The notes beneath the pieces are model-generated. The model was given only the letters and a program-made list of their open reading frames with translations. It did not search any database and was not told the DNA's origin. DNA of 64,000 nucleotides. Origin: Pardosa pseudoannulata. Its lineage: Eukaryota; Arthropoda; Arachnida; Araneae; Lycosidae. Position 1 is the first letter of the stretch. The number at the start of each line of letters is the position of its first letter. A program made the position numbers and the translations under genes. The stretch covers positions 166,002,574-166,066,573 of the forward strand of contig CM063510.1 of the NCBI GenBank assembly GCA_032207245.1. The letters run 5' to 3'. This document shows, piece after piece, positions 27,716-38,671 of the stretch.

Positions 27716-30700
27716 GATATAAAATCTAGGAATGTTGCCCAATATTATAAATAAATATATGTGTGCGTATATTATATGCATGATAAATGTACTATATGTA
27801 TGTATACATATATATTAATATGTGATTTATGATTATAAAAATATATTTAATATTTATTTTATTTTAATATATTTTTATGCAATCCTACTGCATTATATTG
27901 ATATAGCAAAATATGAAAAGAAATAGTATCTTACCTGGAGCCATGGAAGACTAAATCGTCATCCATGTACAGCTGAAAAAGAAATTATATTAATGTATAT
28001 ACAATTTAAAGTAAATGAATACAACTTCTGAATGAAAAACGTATCTTCAAACTTTAGAATATATCATTTCTACAATTACAATATTTTAAGACACAAAATT
28101 AAAAAATTAACAGAAAAATCATACAAATTTTTAAAAATTAAGATTTTTAAATTTTAAAATTAAGTTCTATGCAGAGTTAAAATAAATTTTAAGATCTTGA
28201 CTACAAACAATTCTAAAATTTGGGTATTGTACTGTGATACTTTTTGGTATCAAATTCAAAACTTACCAGAAACACACTCACACACTTTTAAAATTAAGAT
28301 TTTAAATTGTATGAAATGTTAAAATAAATTTTAAGATCTCTTTGATGGCAAACATTCCAAAACTTTGCTATTTCGCTTTGCTTTCGAAATGGTGCTACTT
28401 TTCAATGTTAAATTATAAAATTATCAGTATAGAATCAAAAATAAAATTATCAGTATAGAAGTTCTGTTTATGTGCAAGTTCACCTAATGAGCAAGAAATA
28501 CTATTGTCATTCTTATTATGTAATCATAAAACTTGTTGCAATATACTGAATGTGGCAAAGAAAATTTTAAATAAATACAGGGTATCCGCCAAAATAAAAT
28601 TTTTCAAATCCATGACTTTTCATGACTTTCCCTGATTTAGCAGATCATTTTCCATGACTTTAAAAAGCTTTCGTTAAAAGTATATATGAATAAAACTTCT
28701 GATGTACATACAAATAAAATATATGCTTTTAGAGAAATTACAGGAATTTTATCATAGAAAAAACTATAAACTTTCTTTATAAGTATTAATAAGCTCACAT
28801 ACATAAAAATAAATTGTTGTATCTACATACCTAAGTTTAATCATATATCAATTTTTCAATCAAAATGTTTCCAATTTTAATTCAGGGTAGGTTGGTATTA
28901 TCCAGGTGACCATGAATAATAGCTAAATATAACCCTATAATGTTTATATATAATATGCCTAGAGATAAACTTATATTTTGTGCAAAAATCTTAACTAATT
29001 TTTATTAAAAAATAATTATTATATTAATAAAATTTTAATCTACACTTTAAGAAAAAAAACCAGAATAATATACATTTACCCACCCATTAAGCTTTCTTGC
29101 TTTGAGTTTCCTTGGTGAACAAAGTTTACTTGGCAATATGGTCAATAGGATAATACATAAATACCAAACTCAGTAACTTCAGCCAAATGACAAGTAAAAA
29201 TAGAATTAAACATTTCAATGCATTTTTTTAATCGGTAGTTTATCGGTGGATCCATGACTTTCCATGACTTTTACTCATTTTGCTTGAAAAATCAAGACTT
29301 TCCATGACAAAATTAATCCATTGTCTAAATCCATGATTTTCCATGACTTTCCAGGTGTGCGGAAACCATGTAAATAATTGAAAAAGCAATATTTAGGAAA
29401 AATAAGGGCACTGTGTTCTCTTAAAGGATTAAAATTCAGCAGAAGTTTAATAAGACAAGGGTGCTGGAATTTCAGTTTTTAACATTTTGAATTTTAAATG
29501 ATAATTTTACAATGAGAATATAAAATGTTACAAGAAGCAATGTAATGTAGCCTCCACACTATGGCCAATTGTTCCCCACTTCCTGATGGCGACCTTAAAC
29601 GATGGTTTGTGGGTTGCATCCACACACTGGGCCACTAAATGAGCCGAGCTTGTGGATTCATCCATAAGGTCTACTGTGCACTTCAGTTGCACATCTGGCT
29701 GCCTTTGATCTTTGAAGAAAAACCACCTCCGAAGCCATCATCTGCCACCATCGACCACAATAAGCCATACCCCCTCCAGACATTGGTAATGGCTTGTAGT
29801 GGACCATAGTGTGGAGGGGCCTTAACACAATAGATTAGGAAATAATTTATTTCATTTGGTCAAAATATGCTATTATTAGGATCATTTAAATTTGTTAAAT
29901 CACTCAAAAGAATTGTTGAAACTTGTTAACAAGAGATAAAGAAATTGTAATAAATCACATACCGGCATGAAGCCCTGCTTGTACACCTGTTCTAGGGCAC
30001 GGGGGGTGATTACACCACCCTGCGAGCTGCAAAATACAAATAAGTAAACTTTAAAAAAATTACTTTTATTTTACAAAAAAATCACCTCCAAAAAGTAGTG
30101 TTGTTTCTTGAATTAATATAAATTAAGTTTAAATAAAATATTTTCTTTAAATTTGTGTTATTTTTGAAAATGCATCTTTACTATTTGGCCTGGTAAGTAT
30201 CATTCAAAACTTTCACACACAAAAAAAAAACTACACTTCCTATTAACCAATAGATAATTCCAATATCCGAAGTATTAGTGGTACGAATTAGATCAGATAA
30301 CCAAGGTTCTAGAACAGTTTACATCTGTGTATGCATATATGTACGTATTGAAAAATTAACTAAATCTGTAAACAAATGAAGAGATTTTGTATAAAACCCT
30401 AAAGATGGCTCCTTAAGGAATATACTATCAGAGAATAAGGCGTTTATACCACGGGAGATAGTTCAATTATGCCAAGGTACACTTATATCTGTTAACCCTT
30501 GTAAATCTTCACAAGTTTTCAAATCTATAGTCAAAGGCAAAAACTCTGCACCTGTTTTGCTTTGACCCCTTTTAACCCCTAATCGAAACTGAGCACTAAT
30601 GCCCTACCAGCCAGTTTAGAAAGCTCTGAACAAAAAAAGGAATGCATGATAGCAAACTTTTCCTTATGTAGCCTCCACACTATGGCCACTTCCTTATGGT

Positions 30701-33625
30701 GACCTTGAACAATGGTTCATGTGTAACATCCACTCGCTGGGCCCCTAAATGAGCCATGCATGTGGATTCGTCTATAGATCTACAGTGCACTTTAGTTATC
30801 CACAATAAGCCATATCCCTTCCAGATGGCAGTAATGGCTTGCAGTGGACCATAGTGTGGAGGGGCCTTTAGATTTTTCAAATTTTTTGTAGAATTTTCTC
30901 TACACTTTTTGGAGATTATTTTTTGTTATTTCAAAACTATTTAATATTGTAGGTCATTGTTTGCTTAAAGTTAACAGTTAAAGCTGAAAGAAGTTAAGTA
31001 ACATTAATTTGTGTTCGTAATTATATATTACTTTATTTCCGCTAATTTTACCTTGTAGTTTACTTAAACCCTACCTCTTATGTTATACTTGCACAGGTAG
31101 AAATATAAACAAAAATTTCTGCTTCTCAACCAATTGAGCTATGTCAAATCCTGTTTGTTTCTTCATTTTTGCAAATGTTTAACTAATGTTAGCTGTTAAC
31201 TGATTAAAGTTTGGTTTTGGAGCCCGACGGTATACATTTTACAACACGAAAACTAATAAGACCAGAACCTAATGCTTAAAGCCAATTCCTAACGGTTACG
31301 AACATCCATGCCATAGTGGGATTCGAACCCACAAACTCCAGTTACGAAGGCCAGCAAACTAACCATTCGGCTATTGTTCGGCAAACTGATTAGAGATTAT
31401 GTATAAATATTGTGTTAATGCATGTGCATATACCCTTGTTTTCTTTCATAAACCTAGAGATACCATGTACTGGTAAGGCAAGTTTGCCTATGAGATAAAC
31501 CAGATATTGTAGTTGGAACTTGGGATTCCAGTTTGTTCCTAATGAGGATACTGTAAATTAAGCACTGAAAATGTTTTTTATTTTTTTTAAGTAAGCTACT
31601 ACTTCAATAAGTTTAACAAGTGGTAAATATTAATGTTTAAATTTACAAGACTATCTGAGTGTATTTTGTATGAGCAGGAGCTAATGGAAACTTTGTCAAG
31701 ATCTCTGCAAATAAATTATTGAACCTTTAATGTAGCCTCCACACTATGGCCAATTGCTCATCACTTCCTGATTGGGGCCTCGAACGATGGTTTAAGGGTT
31801 GCATCCACATGCTGAGCCACTAGATGAGCCAAACAAGTGGATTCGTCCATTGGGTCTACTGTGCACTTTAGTTGTGCAACTGGCTACATTTGATCTTTGG
31901 AGAAAAACACCTCAGAAGCCATCGTCCAAGGCTTTTTTATCGTCTGCTACCATCAACCACGATAAACCATACCCCCCCCCAGACGGTGGTGATGGCTTGC
32001 ATTGGACCATAGTGTGGAGGGGCCTTTAAAAGTGTGTAAAGTGACAGGTGTCCTCATGGTGCACCATGGTTAATACAAAATCTGCTAGAGCTTTACTGCA
32101 CTCTTCTGAGTTCCTTTTGAGAATGGTCTTAAAGGAACTTTGAGTAAGATACACTGCCTATAAAGAGAACCTTCATAGATCAGGAATGAATCACCCCCAT
32201 TCATTTCATACAACTAAACTGTTTGTTAATCTGACTCTTAAACAAGATATGGTTCAAAGTGCAACAAATATGAGATATAGATTTTGACTAACTGGGAAAA
32301 GATTCTGAAGATGCCACAAAGGTACGAGTCAATAAGTATCGATTTTATAATAATAGCTAGCCATAGTTATGAGGTATCCTGCACAAGTAATCATGCTGAT
32401 ATTTTTTTATGGATTAATTTTCAGAAGGGCAGATGTTCAGTCACTTACTGCGTGGCCTTTTTCAGCTCCATCATCATCAGGTCCACGCCTCGCCGAAAGT
32501 ACCCGTACACAGCATCTTCCAGCTCCGCCCCACCTGAGTTAAAAAAAAAAAAAAGAAAAATCTGAACATTACTCGAAATTTTCTGAAAATCTAAGAGCTA
32601 CTAATTTAAAATAAAAACTATATTACAGTTAATTATCTAGAAAACAAAAATTCAATTTCTTAATATTAATACAAAAAATTAAATATTAACACATTTTTTA
32701 AAATATAGTTGTTTCCCAACATATTTCAACTGAAATGAATATTATTCACTAGTTTCAGAAAGCTAATCAGATGAAACAAATCATTGCATTGCTGATCTGA
32801 ATAGAAATAAAAGCACATTTTGACTGCATATAATTTTATTATTAAGGTTAAAGTTTTTTTAAACTATTTAATTACATGCTGAACTAGAATAAATTAGCAT
32901 TTACAGTGTTTTGAATAACCCTGAATGACAAAAAAATAGTATTTCTAGTAATTTCAATTGTTAAAACAGCAATTAAACAATAAAATTAAAAATGCACTAA
33001 ATGTCTTGAAAAAAAAAATGCACAAAACTTGTGTAAAAAAAATAGAACTTACAAGGAAAATAAAGCAAAAAGGAAACTTTACTCTCAAGAACTGTTTTAA
33101 AAGTTAGATTTTCAAAAAACTAATAAAAAACTGTCATAATTGCATGCATTTTCGTACAATTTTAAGGCTTACACTGTATAATACAAACACTCAAATCTGA
33201 TATTCTAGAGAAACAGAACTTCTGCTTTGAAATATATGCATAATATAAAAAAAGTTTATCAAATTTTATAATCCTTAAAATTGGATTGGCCTACGCTATT
33301 AGCAATAATTTGCTGCTAAAAAGTCCGGTTTCTCAGAATTCTACAAAGATTTCTAAACAGCACTATGCATAAAAAATGTTCCATTTTTGGTTTTAAAATA
33401 TTTTTAAGTAATTTTAGATCGGAGAAATGCCTTGAAATTAAGATTTCTATCGGCTACTTTACGTTAAAGTTACGGAAAATCTGGTTTTTTATAATTTTCT
33501 GAACCCACATAAATTTTGGGATCAGAACAATCGCATAAGTAATCACACTACTTACCCTCTTCTATTCTCATGCCGCTGTCTATAATTTTACCATGTATAT
33601 GGTATTTCAGTAGATTCAACTCATT
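13370..33625 (-). CDS. CXXC zinc-finger nuclear protein, internal part (10 exons)
   Basis: Ten exons on the minus strand, in transcript order: 33625-33556, 32533-32449, 30026-29963, 27972-27935, 24972-24942, 23954-23922, 23577-23531, 18240-18195, 15264-15205 and 13699-13370. Each has an AG acceptor after a pyrimidine tract and a GT donor. Intron phases agree at every junction, giving 804 bp (268 codons) without a stop. The first ~90 residues include LLKYHIHG, VYGYFRRGVDLMMMELKKAT, ITPRALEQVYKQGF and LYMDDDLVFHGS. I do not recognise that segment. A Ser-, Pro- and Arg/Lys-rich linker follows (SRKRRASSDAE, DGSLRKRQCIREESEE), then the CXXC finger. The family binds unmethylated CpG in chromatin, so a nuclear chromatin role is inferred. 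Spacing inside the finger fits DNMT1/KDM2-type better than MLL-type, but no BAH, methyltransferase or JmjC exon is visible. First and last exons were not found. Confidence 0.85.
14755..15008 (-). mobile_element. tRNA-derived SINE (family B), old copy
   Basis: Matches the copies at 43,925-44,225 and 50,866-51,160: GACCAAGCAG, GGCTTAGCCTGCC, CCCAGAGGGG, CCCCAGTCACCTTT, GGTGGATCTTA. On the minus strand it begins with a tRNA-like head containing a degenerate B box. It lies in an intron of the CXXC gene. Confidence 0.72.
15430..16225. mobile_element. 0.79-kb DNA transposon, copy 1
   Basis: Starts CAGGGTATCTGCC and ends GCACGGAAACCATG, an imperfect inverted terminus (CAGGGTATCCGC / CATGGTTTCCGC). 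Both ends carry several CCATGACTTTTCATGACTTT repeats as subterminal motifs. The second copy at 28,578-29,370 is the same length within a few bases and highly similar. Flanks TATAG.. on both sides suggest a ~6-bp duplication. hAT-like ends, no transposase. Confidence 0.75.
16226..18190. other. Intron sequence, no other feature seen
   Basis: Intron between exons 18240-18195 and 15264-15205 of the CXXC gene. AT-rich, with no conserved frame, no splice-bounded GC-rich island and no repeat shared with the rest of the window that I could recognise. Confidence 0.4.
18776..19122 (+). pseudogene. Decayed pogo/jerky-like transposase, N-terminal DNA-binding part
   Basis: Starts at ATG 18776 with SLKHHRSFTADFKLKLIQKV, typical of the first helix-turn-helix of pogo/jerky/CENP-B-like transposases. 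After a deletion and frame changes come QWPALEDNLHSWVLEQRN, matching the CENP-B-type second HTH (WPxLExxLxxWVLEQR), and AMAEEMISKFKGG. A stop follows the first ~28 codons and frames shift between blocks. There is no DDE domain; a (TA)n tract follows at 19,124. It lies antisense in an intron of the CXXC gene. Confidence 0.75.
19677..21517. repeat. 1.84-kb tandem duplication, unit 1
   Basis: Unit 1 of a direct repeat with offset 1841 bp; unit 2 is 21,518-23,345. The units are nearly identical, differing by single bases, a few short indels and the (TA)n length. Each contains the same 76-codon frame (20,597-20,827 here) and an internal ~207-bp near-repeat (20,956-21,125 against 21,163-21,345, landmark TTGCTTAATATATTCTTATG). 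Confidence 0.93.
21518..23345. repeat. 1.84-kb tandem duplication, unit 2
   Basis: Second unit. The junction is sharp: ..ATATGTATGCAA of unit 1 runs straight into GTAATAAGATATATG, and unit 2 ends at the same ATATGTATGCAA. The whole block lies in an intron of the CXXC gene. Confidence 0.93.
25130..26240. repeat. ~175-bp tandem array in a CXXC-gene intron
   Basis: About six units. Landmarks are TTTGCCCCTCCAGATTTTTA, TTTTATTCATATATTAAATT, ACATTTTAATGAATGTTGAA, TTAATCTGTTTTTATTAGTG and GGCATTTTTAAAG. Unit starts are near 25,190, 25,345, 25,515, 25,688, 25,867, 26,042 and 26,215. Units are about 80-90% alike by eye. Confidence 0.85.
26370..26530. mobile_element. hAT-like MITE (CAAGGCCGTAG family), fragment
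   Basis: Resembles the left half of 33,757-34,385: CCAAAATTTAAAAATTCTA, GACCATGTCGTGGAAAGAAA, GGCTACAGACAACAGTTTTC, TTAGAAAAAGACCGCT. Ends are missing. Confidence 0.6.
27063..27246. repeat. (TA)n and TG/TACA microsatellite
   Basis: A ~60-base (TA)n tract at 27,063-27,125, then TGTGTG, and a second (TA)n near 27,200. Source of the Tyr/Ile frames. Confidence 0.9.
27263..27596. mobile_element. hAT MITE (CAAGGCCGTAG family), 334 bp, complete
   Basis: Ends CAAGGCCGTAGGCAGGGG and CTGGCTACGGCACTG, inverted, with a perfect 8-bp target duplication CTTATATA (27255-27262 and 27597-27604). Eight-base duplications and C(A)..TG ends identify hAT. No coding capacity; its short open frames are incidental. 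Confidence 0.88.
28578..29370. mobile_element. 0.79-kb DNA transposon, copy 2
   Basis: Starts CAGGGTATCCGCC, ends GTGTGCGGAAACCATG, and is flanked by TAAATA on both sides (28572-28577 and 29371-29376). Nearly colinear with 15,430-16,225. Non-coding, in the intron between exons 30026-29963 and 27972-27935. Confidence 0.8.
29546..29822 (+). mobile_element. PIF/Harbinger-like MITE, 277 bp
   Basis: Starts TGTAGCCTCCACACTATGG, ends GTGTGGAGGGGCCT, TAA on both sides (29543-29545 and 29823-29825). Confidence 0.88.
30667..30867 (+). mobile_element. PIF/Harbinger-like MITE, 201 bp, internally deleted
   Basis: Same termini, TTA duplications at 30664-30666 and 30868-30870. About 90 bp of the centre is missing compared with the 292-298-bp copies. 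Confidence 0.87.
31210..31383 (-). mobile_element. tRNA-derived SINE (family A)
   Basis: Minus-strand B box GGTTCGAATCCC. Target duplication AACTGATTAAAG (31198-31209) against AACTGATTAGAG (31384-31395), 11 of 12 bases alike. Lies in an intron of the CXXC gene. Confidence 0.88.
31731..32026 (+). mobile_element. PIF/Harbinger-like MITE, 296 bp, complete
   Basis: TGTAGCCTCC..GTGTGGAGGGGCCTT with TAA at 31728-31730 and 32027-32029. The open frame at 31,799-32,029 is internal and not coding. Confidence 0.88.
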
Positions 33626-33756
33626 CTGCAAGAAAAAGAGATGGAATTATTCTTCTATTTAACACTTTCAAGACTGGCAAGAGCTAAATACAGTAGAAAC
33701 GTGACTATTTAAAATATGAACATCTGAAAAACATGAATTTTTATTATAATTCAAAC

Positions 33757-34385
33757 CAAGGCTGTAGGCAAGGGAGGGAATTAAGGGGACTGGTCCCTCC
33801 CCGAAATTCCAAAATTCTAAAAGACCGTTTTGTGGAAAGAAAATTCACGAGTGTGGGTATATCATCTGCTTAGTTGTGCATAAACAACAGTTTTCAGAAA
33901 AAGACCGCTACGGCCATAAGTGTCTAGCTGGACAGAAGGCTTTTATTTACTCTACACCCCTATCTCCTCGGGCCATTCTACCAAGATCATTTACCGTAAT
34001 CTATAGCCTTCCTGTCTGGGGTGCTCCATGGTAAGTATTTTGAGACAGATTCTATCTTCTAAAATAGCTTCAACTAATTACGTTAGAAAAGATTTTGGTT
34101 TATAGTTAAATCAGAGAGAAATCTAAAACGAATAAATGTAAAAACGGTTTTTAATGTTAATTTTACTATTGAATTCATTGTGCATATACTTCACTACTCA
34201 TTATAAGTTTTAAATTTGTTCATTATATCATTTTTTAATAATTTTATTTTAAAACCACATTGTGTTATGGCACTCTTTAGGGGTTATACATAAGAAAACC
34301 TGTAGTTTTACCAAAGTATCATTCACAAAAAACAAAGTCTTTACAATTAGTCCCCCTCCGAAAATAATTTCTGGCTACGGCCTTG
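33757..34385. mobile_element. hAT element (CAAGGCCGTAG family), 629 bp
   Basis: Starts CAAGGCTGTAGGCAAGGG and ends TTTCTGGCTACGGCCTTG, inverted. Target duplication ATTCAAAC / ACTCAAAC (33749-33756 and 34386-34393), 7 of 8 bases alike. It is a longer relative of the 334-bp MITE at 27,263 with unique middle sequence. Confidence 0.85.
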
Positions 34386-34393
34386 ACTCAAAC

Positions 34394-35300
34394 ATACTAC
34401 CTCTCTCCTATCTCAAAGCATTCTATAAATTATTTTGATCCCACTTTATCGATGGGGACAAACTATTACTAATATATAACAAGATGATTAAATATTATTA
34501 ATTTATAATGATGAGATAAACTGTTTCAAACTAAAATCGAATTTTTGAGAAGGGGAAAATCGACTTAAGGCTTGACTAAAGAACTGGGTTCCCCCGTCAA
34601 CTTGGCGAAAATGGTTTAAGTATGGTCGCCTAACATTTTCTCCTGATCTCAATGTGCCGAAACAATCTGTATCTATATTATAATTTATATGATATTTGCA
34701 TCCAACTCTCCTTGTGTAACTCTCTTCTTATAATATTTAAAGTGCGCAATACTTAAAAAAACTAGATATAACAAACCATTAATGGTTTACCATGGCTGAT
34801 TTTCCCCGTTACAAGGCATATAATGCAAACAAGGCAATGGTACAACTAGATTGCATGGACAGGGTCCTATAATCCAGAGATTTTTAACAGTAAGCAGAAA
34901 ATGACAACGAGCGGGAAATAAAACAGCTAAAAGATGGAAGAAGGGGAAAGGGGGGGTAGATTCTTGAGATCGTATCAAAAAATTTAGAGAGCATAAATTA
35001 AACATACAGAAAAGAAATAACTAGTCATTCAATCGGCAAAACGATTCTTGGGAATGTTTTTCGGATACGGTAATAAGGCAAAATTAGCAGGAAAAATTGG
35101 AATTTGATGAAAAAATAACATTTAAAAATTGCTTGTAAGTAATAAAATTTATAAAAACAGATCAGGTTTTGAAAAAAAAAATTAATGATATATTTTAATA
35201 TATAATTAACAGGATATATTAAACTGAATTTCCGTCTTTTTTTCAGCAATTTGGGGAGACGGCGATTTCCAAGAATTTCGCAACACATCTTATTCAAAAA
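34394..35300. other. No gene supported
   Basis: AT-rich. The open frames at 34,787-35,005 and 35,025-35,411 (minus) have no recognisable domain, and the second runs into the Helitron. Nothing else seen. Confidence 0.35.
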
Positions 35301-35301
35301 A

Positions 35302-35934
35302 TCCCCTATATGATAATAGCCTAAGTTGTCTGTCCGCGAATTTCTGAAGCGGTTGTACCTGGAATGGATACAGGCATCCATATTGGATTTTTGACAACTT
35401 AGGGTTAGCAAAATTCATAGCGAGCCAAGTTTATCTTTTCCTAAACTATAGTTCCGATTCTGAAGTAAATAGGTATGAATGAGCTTCATATCACAGCGAA
35501 AAATACTGTCCTCTTTAAAACGTTTGAAATCCACCCCGTCCCCCTTTTCGAGCGTTTAATGCCATTATATCAAGCCCCATTTTAAGAGCAAGTGATTCAA
35601 TTTATCAACTTACCACATAATAAATAAATAAAAATAACAATTTTTTTACTTCATTCCTTTAACCATCTCATTGAATCATTTCTTATTTTAAATTATTTAA
35701 ATGTGTTCTGCATTATTTCCATACGTTTTATCACTAAATTTAGATATTACATAATTTTCTTATATATTTAACTTAAATAATAGATTTACATAAGTGATAA
35801 TTTTAATCGATTATTTTTGATAAAAGGTAATTCTCATCCAAAAAAAAACATTTTTTTTTTTTTTTACCTGCCTTACAGGGTTCTTTACAATACTGGAAAA
35901 TTAAAAATTTTACTGATGACGGGCTATATGCTAG
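35302..35934 (+). mobile_element. Non-autonomous Helitron, copy H1
   Basis: Starts TCCCCTATATGATAATAGCC after A and ends GGGCTATATGCTAG before T, the TC..CTAG ends and A/T target of Helitrons. The 3' hairpin seen in other copies (CCCGTCATATGACGGG) is partly deleted here. Shares GACCTGGAATGGATAC, TTAGGGTTAGCAAAATTC, CGAAATCCACCCC and TTCTTTACAAT..CTGGAAAATT with H2-H5. Confidence 0.82.
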
Positions 35935-37800
35935 TTGTTAATAATAATTGTATACACATACGGGCAAGTCAAAGTGTGCAGAGCGGACTTGTAATTTTGA
36001 AACGGGAACTTGAGCACAAACATTTTACGTGCCCCAGTCACCTTTAGCGAGAACGGCAGATCTTAGACCGGATTGGGTTCTGAATCCACAACCTCTCAGT
36101 TCCGAGATCGTTGTATTTGGAAAGAAATTAAGTTCTTAAATTCGTTTACAAACAATTTCTGCAGAACAACAAGTATAATCAGAAATACAAAATGAGTGAA
36201 TTAAAATCAGCACAAAAATAACAAACTTAAAAAAAAAAAAAAAAAAAAAAAAAACCCATGCCAATAAGGTTGTATGTATTTTAATATCATAATCAATTAA
36301 CCAAAATATGAACCGTCTTCTTTAAAACATAAGTTCATTTGACAAAAAATTAGTTAATCATAAAAATGAGTACAATTTACTTTAAACTTTATATAATAAT
36401 AATAATAATAATAAATTTTACATAAATTTTCTAGTTTTATTTCTCATTTTAAAACTAGTGTAATTACATATATTGTGATTGCTAATTATAAATAATTGGC
36501 AATCACAAACAAGATAACTCTTAATGAATAAATACTATTGTTATCTTTATCAATTAATAAGGTCGAAACAAAAACTCGTGAAATTTAGAAGAAATAATTA
36601 TAAATCATTAGCAATTAATAAATCATTCTATAGAAAATGCAAACAGAAAAAAATACACTCTGACATTTTAAAAATAGTTTAATAAACTTCAAACTCCAAT
36701 TTCTGCTGTGTTAATTGTTCTATATATGTATTTTTTTCTAATCATTTACGAGAAATAATTTCCCAATTTCACAACAAATGACTTCGAATAACTCGCAATA
36801 TTTTGTATAATTTTGTTGAATAGACAAATACATAGGTGATTCTACGTTTGAAAAAAAATCTGAACATTACATAAATTTTCTGAATCAGTAAGAGCGACTA
36901 ATATAAAATAAAAATTATATTGAAGTTAATTTCCAGACGTCGGAACTAGAGCTCTATGAAATCGGAATTTTAAATATTGTTACATATAATTTACTAAACA
37001 TCGATACATCAATATGCTCTAATATCACCTTATTATAGAGTTGTAAAAATATATAGCAAAAATATACGATTAACTTATAATTTCATACATGCCAGAATTC
37101 AGGCGCTTGCAACAGCATGGTTTGAAATTTTACCATGCTAATTACAGATTATAAGTACATTTCTTATTGGTTTCTAAATTAAAATGAAATTTAAATTATT
37201 AACACAGTAGTAAATTATATAAAATAAATTAAAATTTAAGCATTTAAAACAGTACGAGTAGCTTTTTTTAGCTTAAACTATTTTTCAGAAGTGTTTTTTA
37301 TAGTAACATTGACCCTAAGTAAAATATATCCACTTTTTCTATCATCACGGATTCTAAAATTTGTCTACTCTAAAATTTGACGCAAATTCAGTTTGATTTT
37401 TAGCACTGAAGATGCAGCATTACTGTGTATAAAGCAACATTACTTTTTGTAAAACTTCAGTTTTAAATCAGTTTTAAGAATTTAAAAAATTTTGTTACAT
37501 TACGGAACAATCTGAGCAAATTCCGAAGTTTACAATTTTTCTCATTAGTTCGGATAATTCGGGGTAAATGACATGTATGAAATTTCAGAAAATGATTTTT
37601 AAAGAACTGGTTAAAAAATAATTATTTAAAAAATTCATACTTGAGGAGGAAGGTTCCTTTGTTCGTATTGAATAAGAGTACTCAAAGCGTGATAAGTAGG
37701 ATACATTTCAGCAACTTTCAGTGAAAAAGCACTAAGACAAGAAAAATCGCATATTATTGACTCGCAAGATCAATGATAACTGAATTTGAATTTCCTGGGA
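35935..37800. other. AT-rich stretch with SINE fragment and A-run
   Basis: 36,000-36,122 is a minus-strand family B SINE fragment (CGTGCCCCAGTCACCTTTAG, CCACAACCTCTCAGTTCC). A ~30-base A-run lies at 36,228-36,254 and (TAA)n at 36,392-36,412. A copy of the 9,990 dispersed repeat is at 36,860-37,060. No gene seen. Confidence 0.5.
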
Positions 37801-37984
37801 CGTACGATCAAATTGAGACAGGGTTACCAACACAAAAATTGGCGATAATAAGTCCATATACTTGATTGGTGCACTTGCCGATGCCCCTCCTCACTATGTG
37901 GTCCGTGCTTTGTCCAAGAAAAGGGGTGGTGTTAATGAACACTGGCTAACTAAATGTGCAATTTTTGTCCTTATGAATACATAT

Positions 37985-38190
37985 TCCCTGGGAAAAATAG
38001 TGTCACCCTAGATTCGGGGCTTCTTACTGAGAACAAACACTGTTCGAAAACTGAAGGCTGCTCTTAAACCTTATTTTTCGTATAGAAGTCACCTGTATAC
38101 TAAAACAAAGTTATTGCTATACAAAGTTACATCAGACTCATTATGACTTATGGTTGTTCATTTGACCGCTCTTAAACATCTTAAGAGTAT
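37985..38190 (+). pseudogene. Non-LTR retrotransposon reverse transcriptase fragment
   Basis: The conceptual translation includes RKLKAALKPYFSYRSHLY, TKTKLLLYK, then after a one-base shift SYIRLIMTYGCSFD. This is the familiar end of the RT domain in jockey/I/CR1-like LINEs (LYKxYIRPxxTYGxxxW). Upstream and downstream domains are missing, and stops and shifts show it is dead. It ends just before the 24-bp hairpin at 38,231. Confidence 0.75.
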
Positions 38191-38230
38191 TTTATGTTAG
38201 ACAAATTTGGATGCTAAAATTATAAAAAAT

Positions 38231-38281
38231 AATTCATTTCAATGATGCTCAATTAAAAATTGAGCATCATTGAAATGAATT
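38231..38281. repeat. Perfect 24-bp inverted repeat with 3-base loop
   Basis: Left arm 38231-38254, loop AAA, right arm 38258-38281, without a mismatch. The arm includes TTTCAATGATGCTCAATT. Confidence 0.95.
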
Positions 38282-38671
38282 CTTTTTAAGATCACAAAAT
38301 CATTAACAACACATTTATTTTCGACTCTTGTAACATTGTTTTAGTTTGGGTTTTCACATATCTAAGAGTAATGATAAGTGCTGCCAAAATACAAAATTAA
38401 AAGTCTTACAAAAATTACAAAATAACATCCACAATTACATTGAAACATTTTAAAATTTATTATTTACATTTAAATTAATTGCGTTTAAATTATGATTTAA
38501 ATTGATTACTTCTAAATTAAATATACCGTTACAAACGAACTTTTTTTTTAAAGACTGCGAGTGTTTGGTTACTGTGCTTCCAAATTATGTTTTGGATCTT
38601 TATTGTTCAGCTTTAAAATGAAAATATTCCATGACTGGGTTCGGAAGCGATTTTTTCTACAAACTACAAAG

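Noticed and set aside
37830..37980. Frame reading like a retroelement gag piece (LIGALADAPPHYVVRALSKKR)
   Set aside because: Suggestive only; too short and without a confirming neighbour to assign a family.
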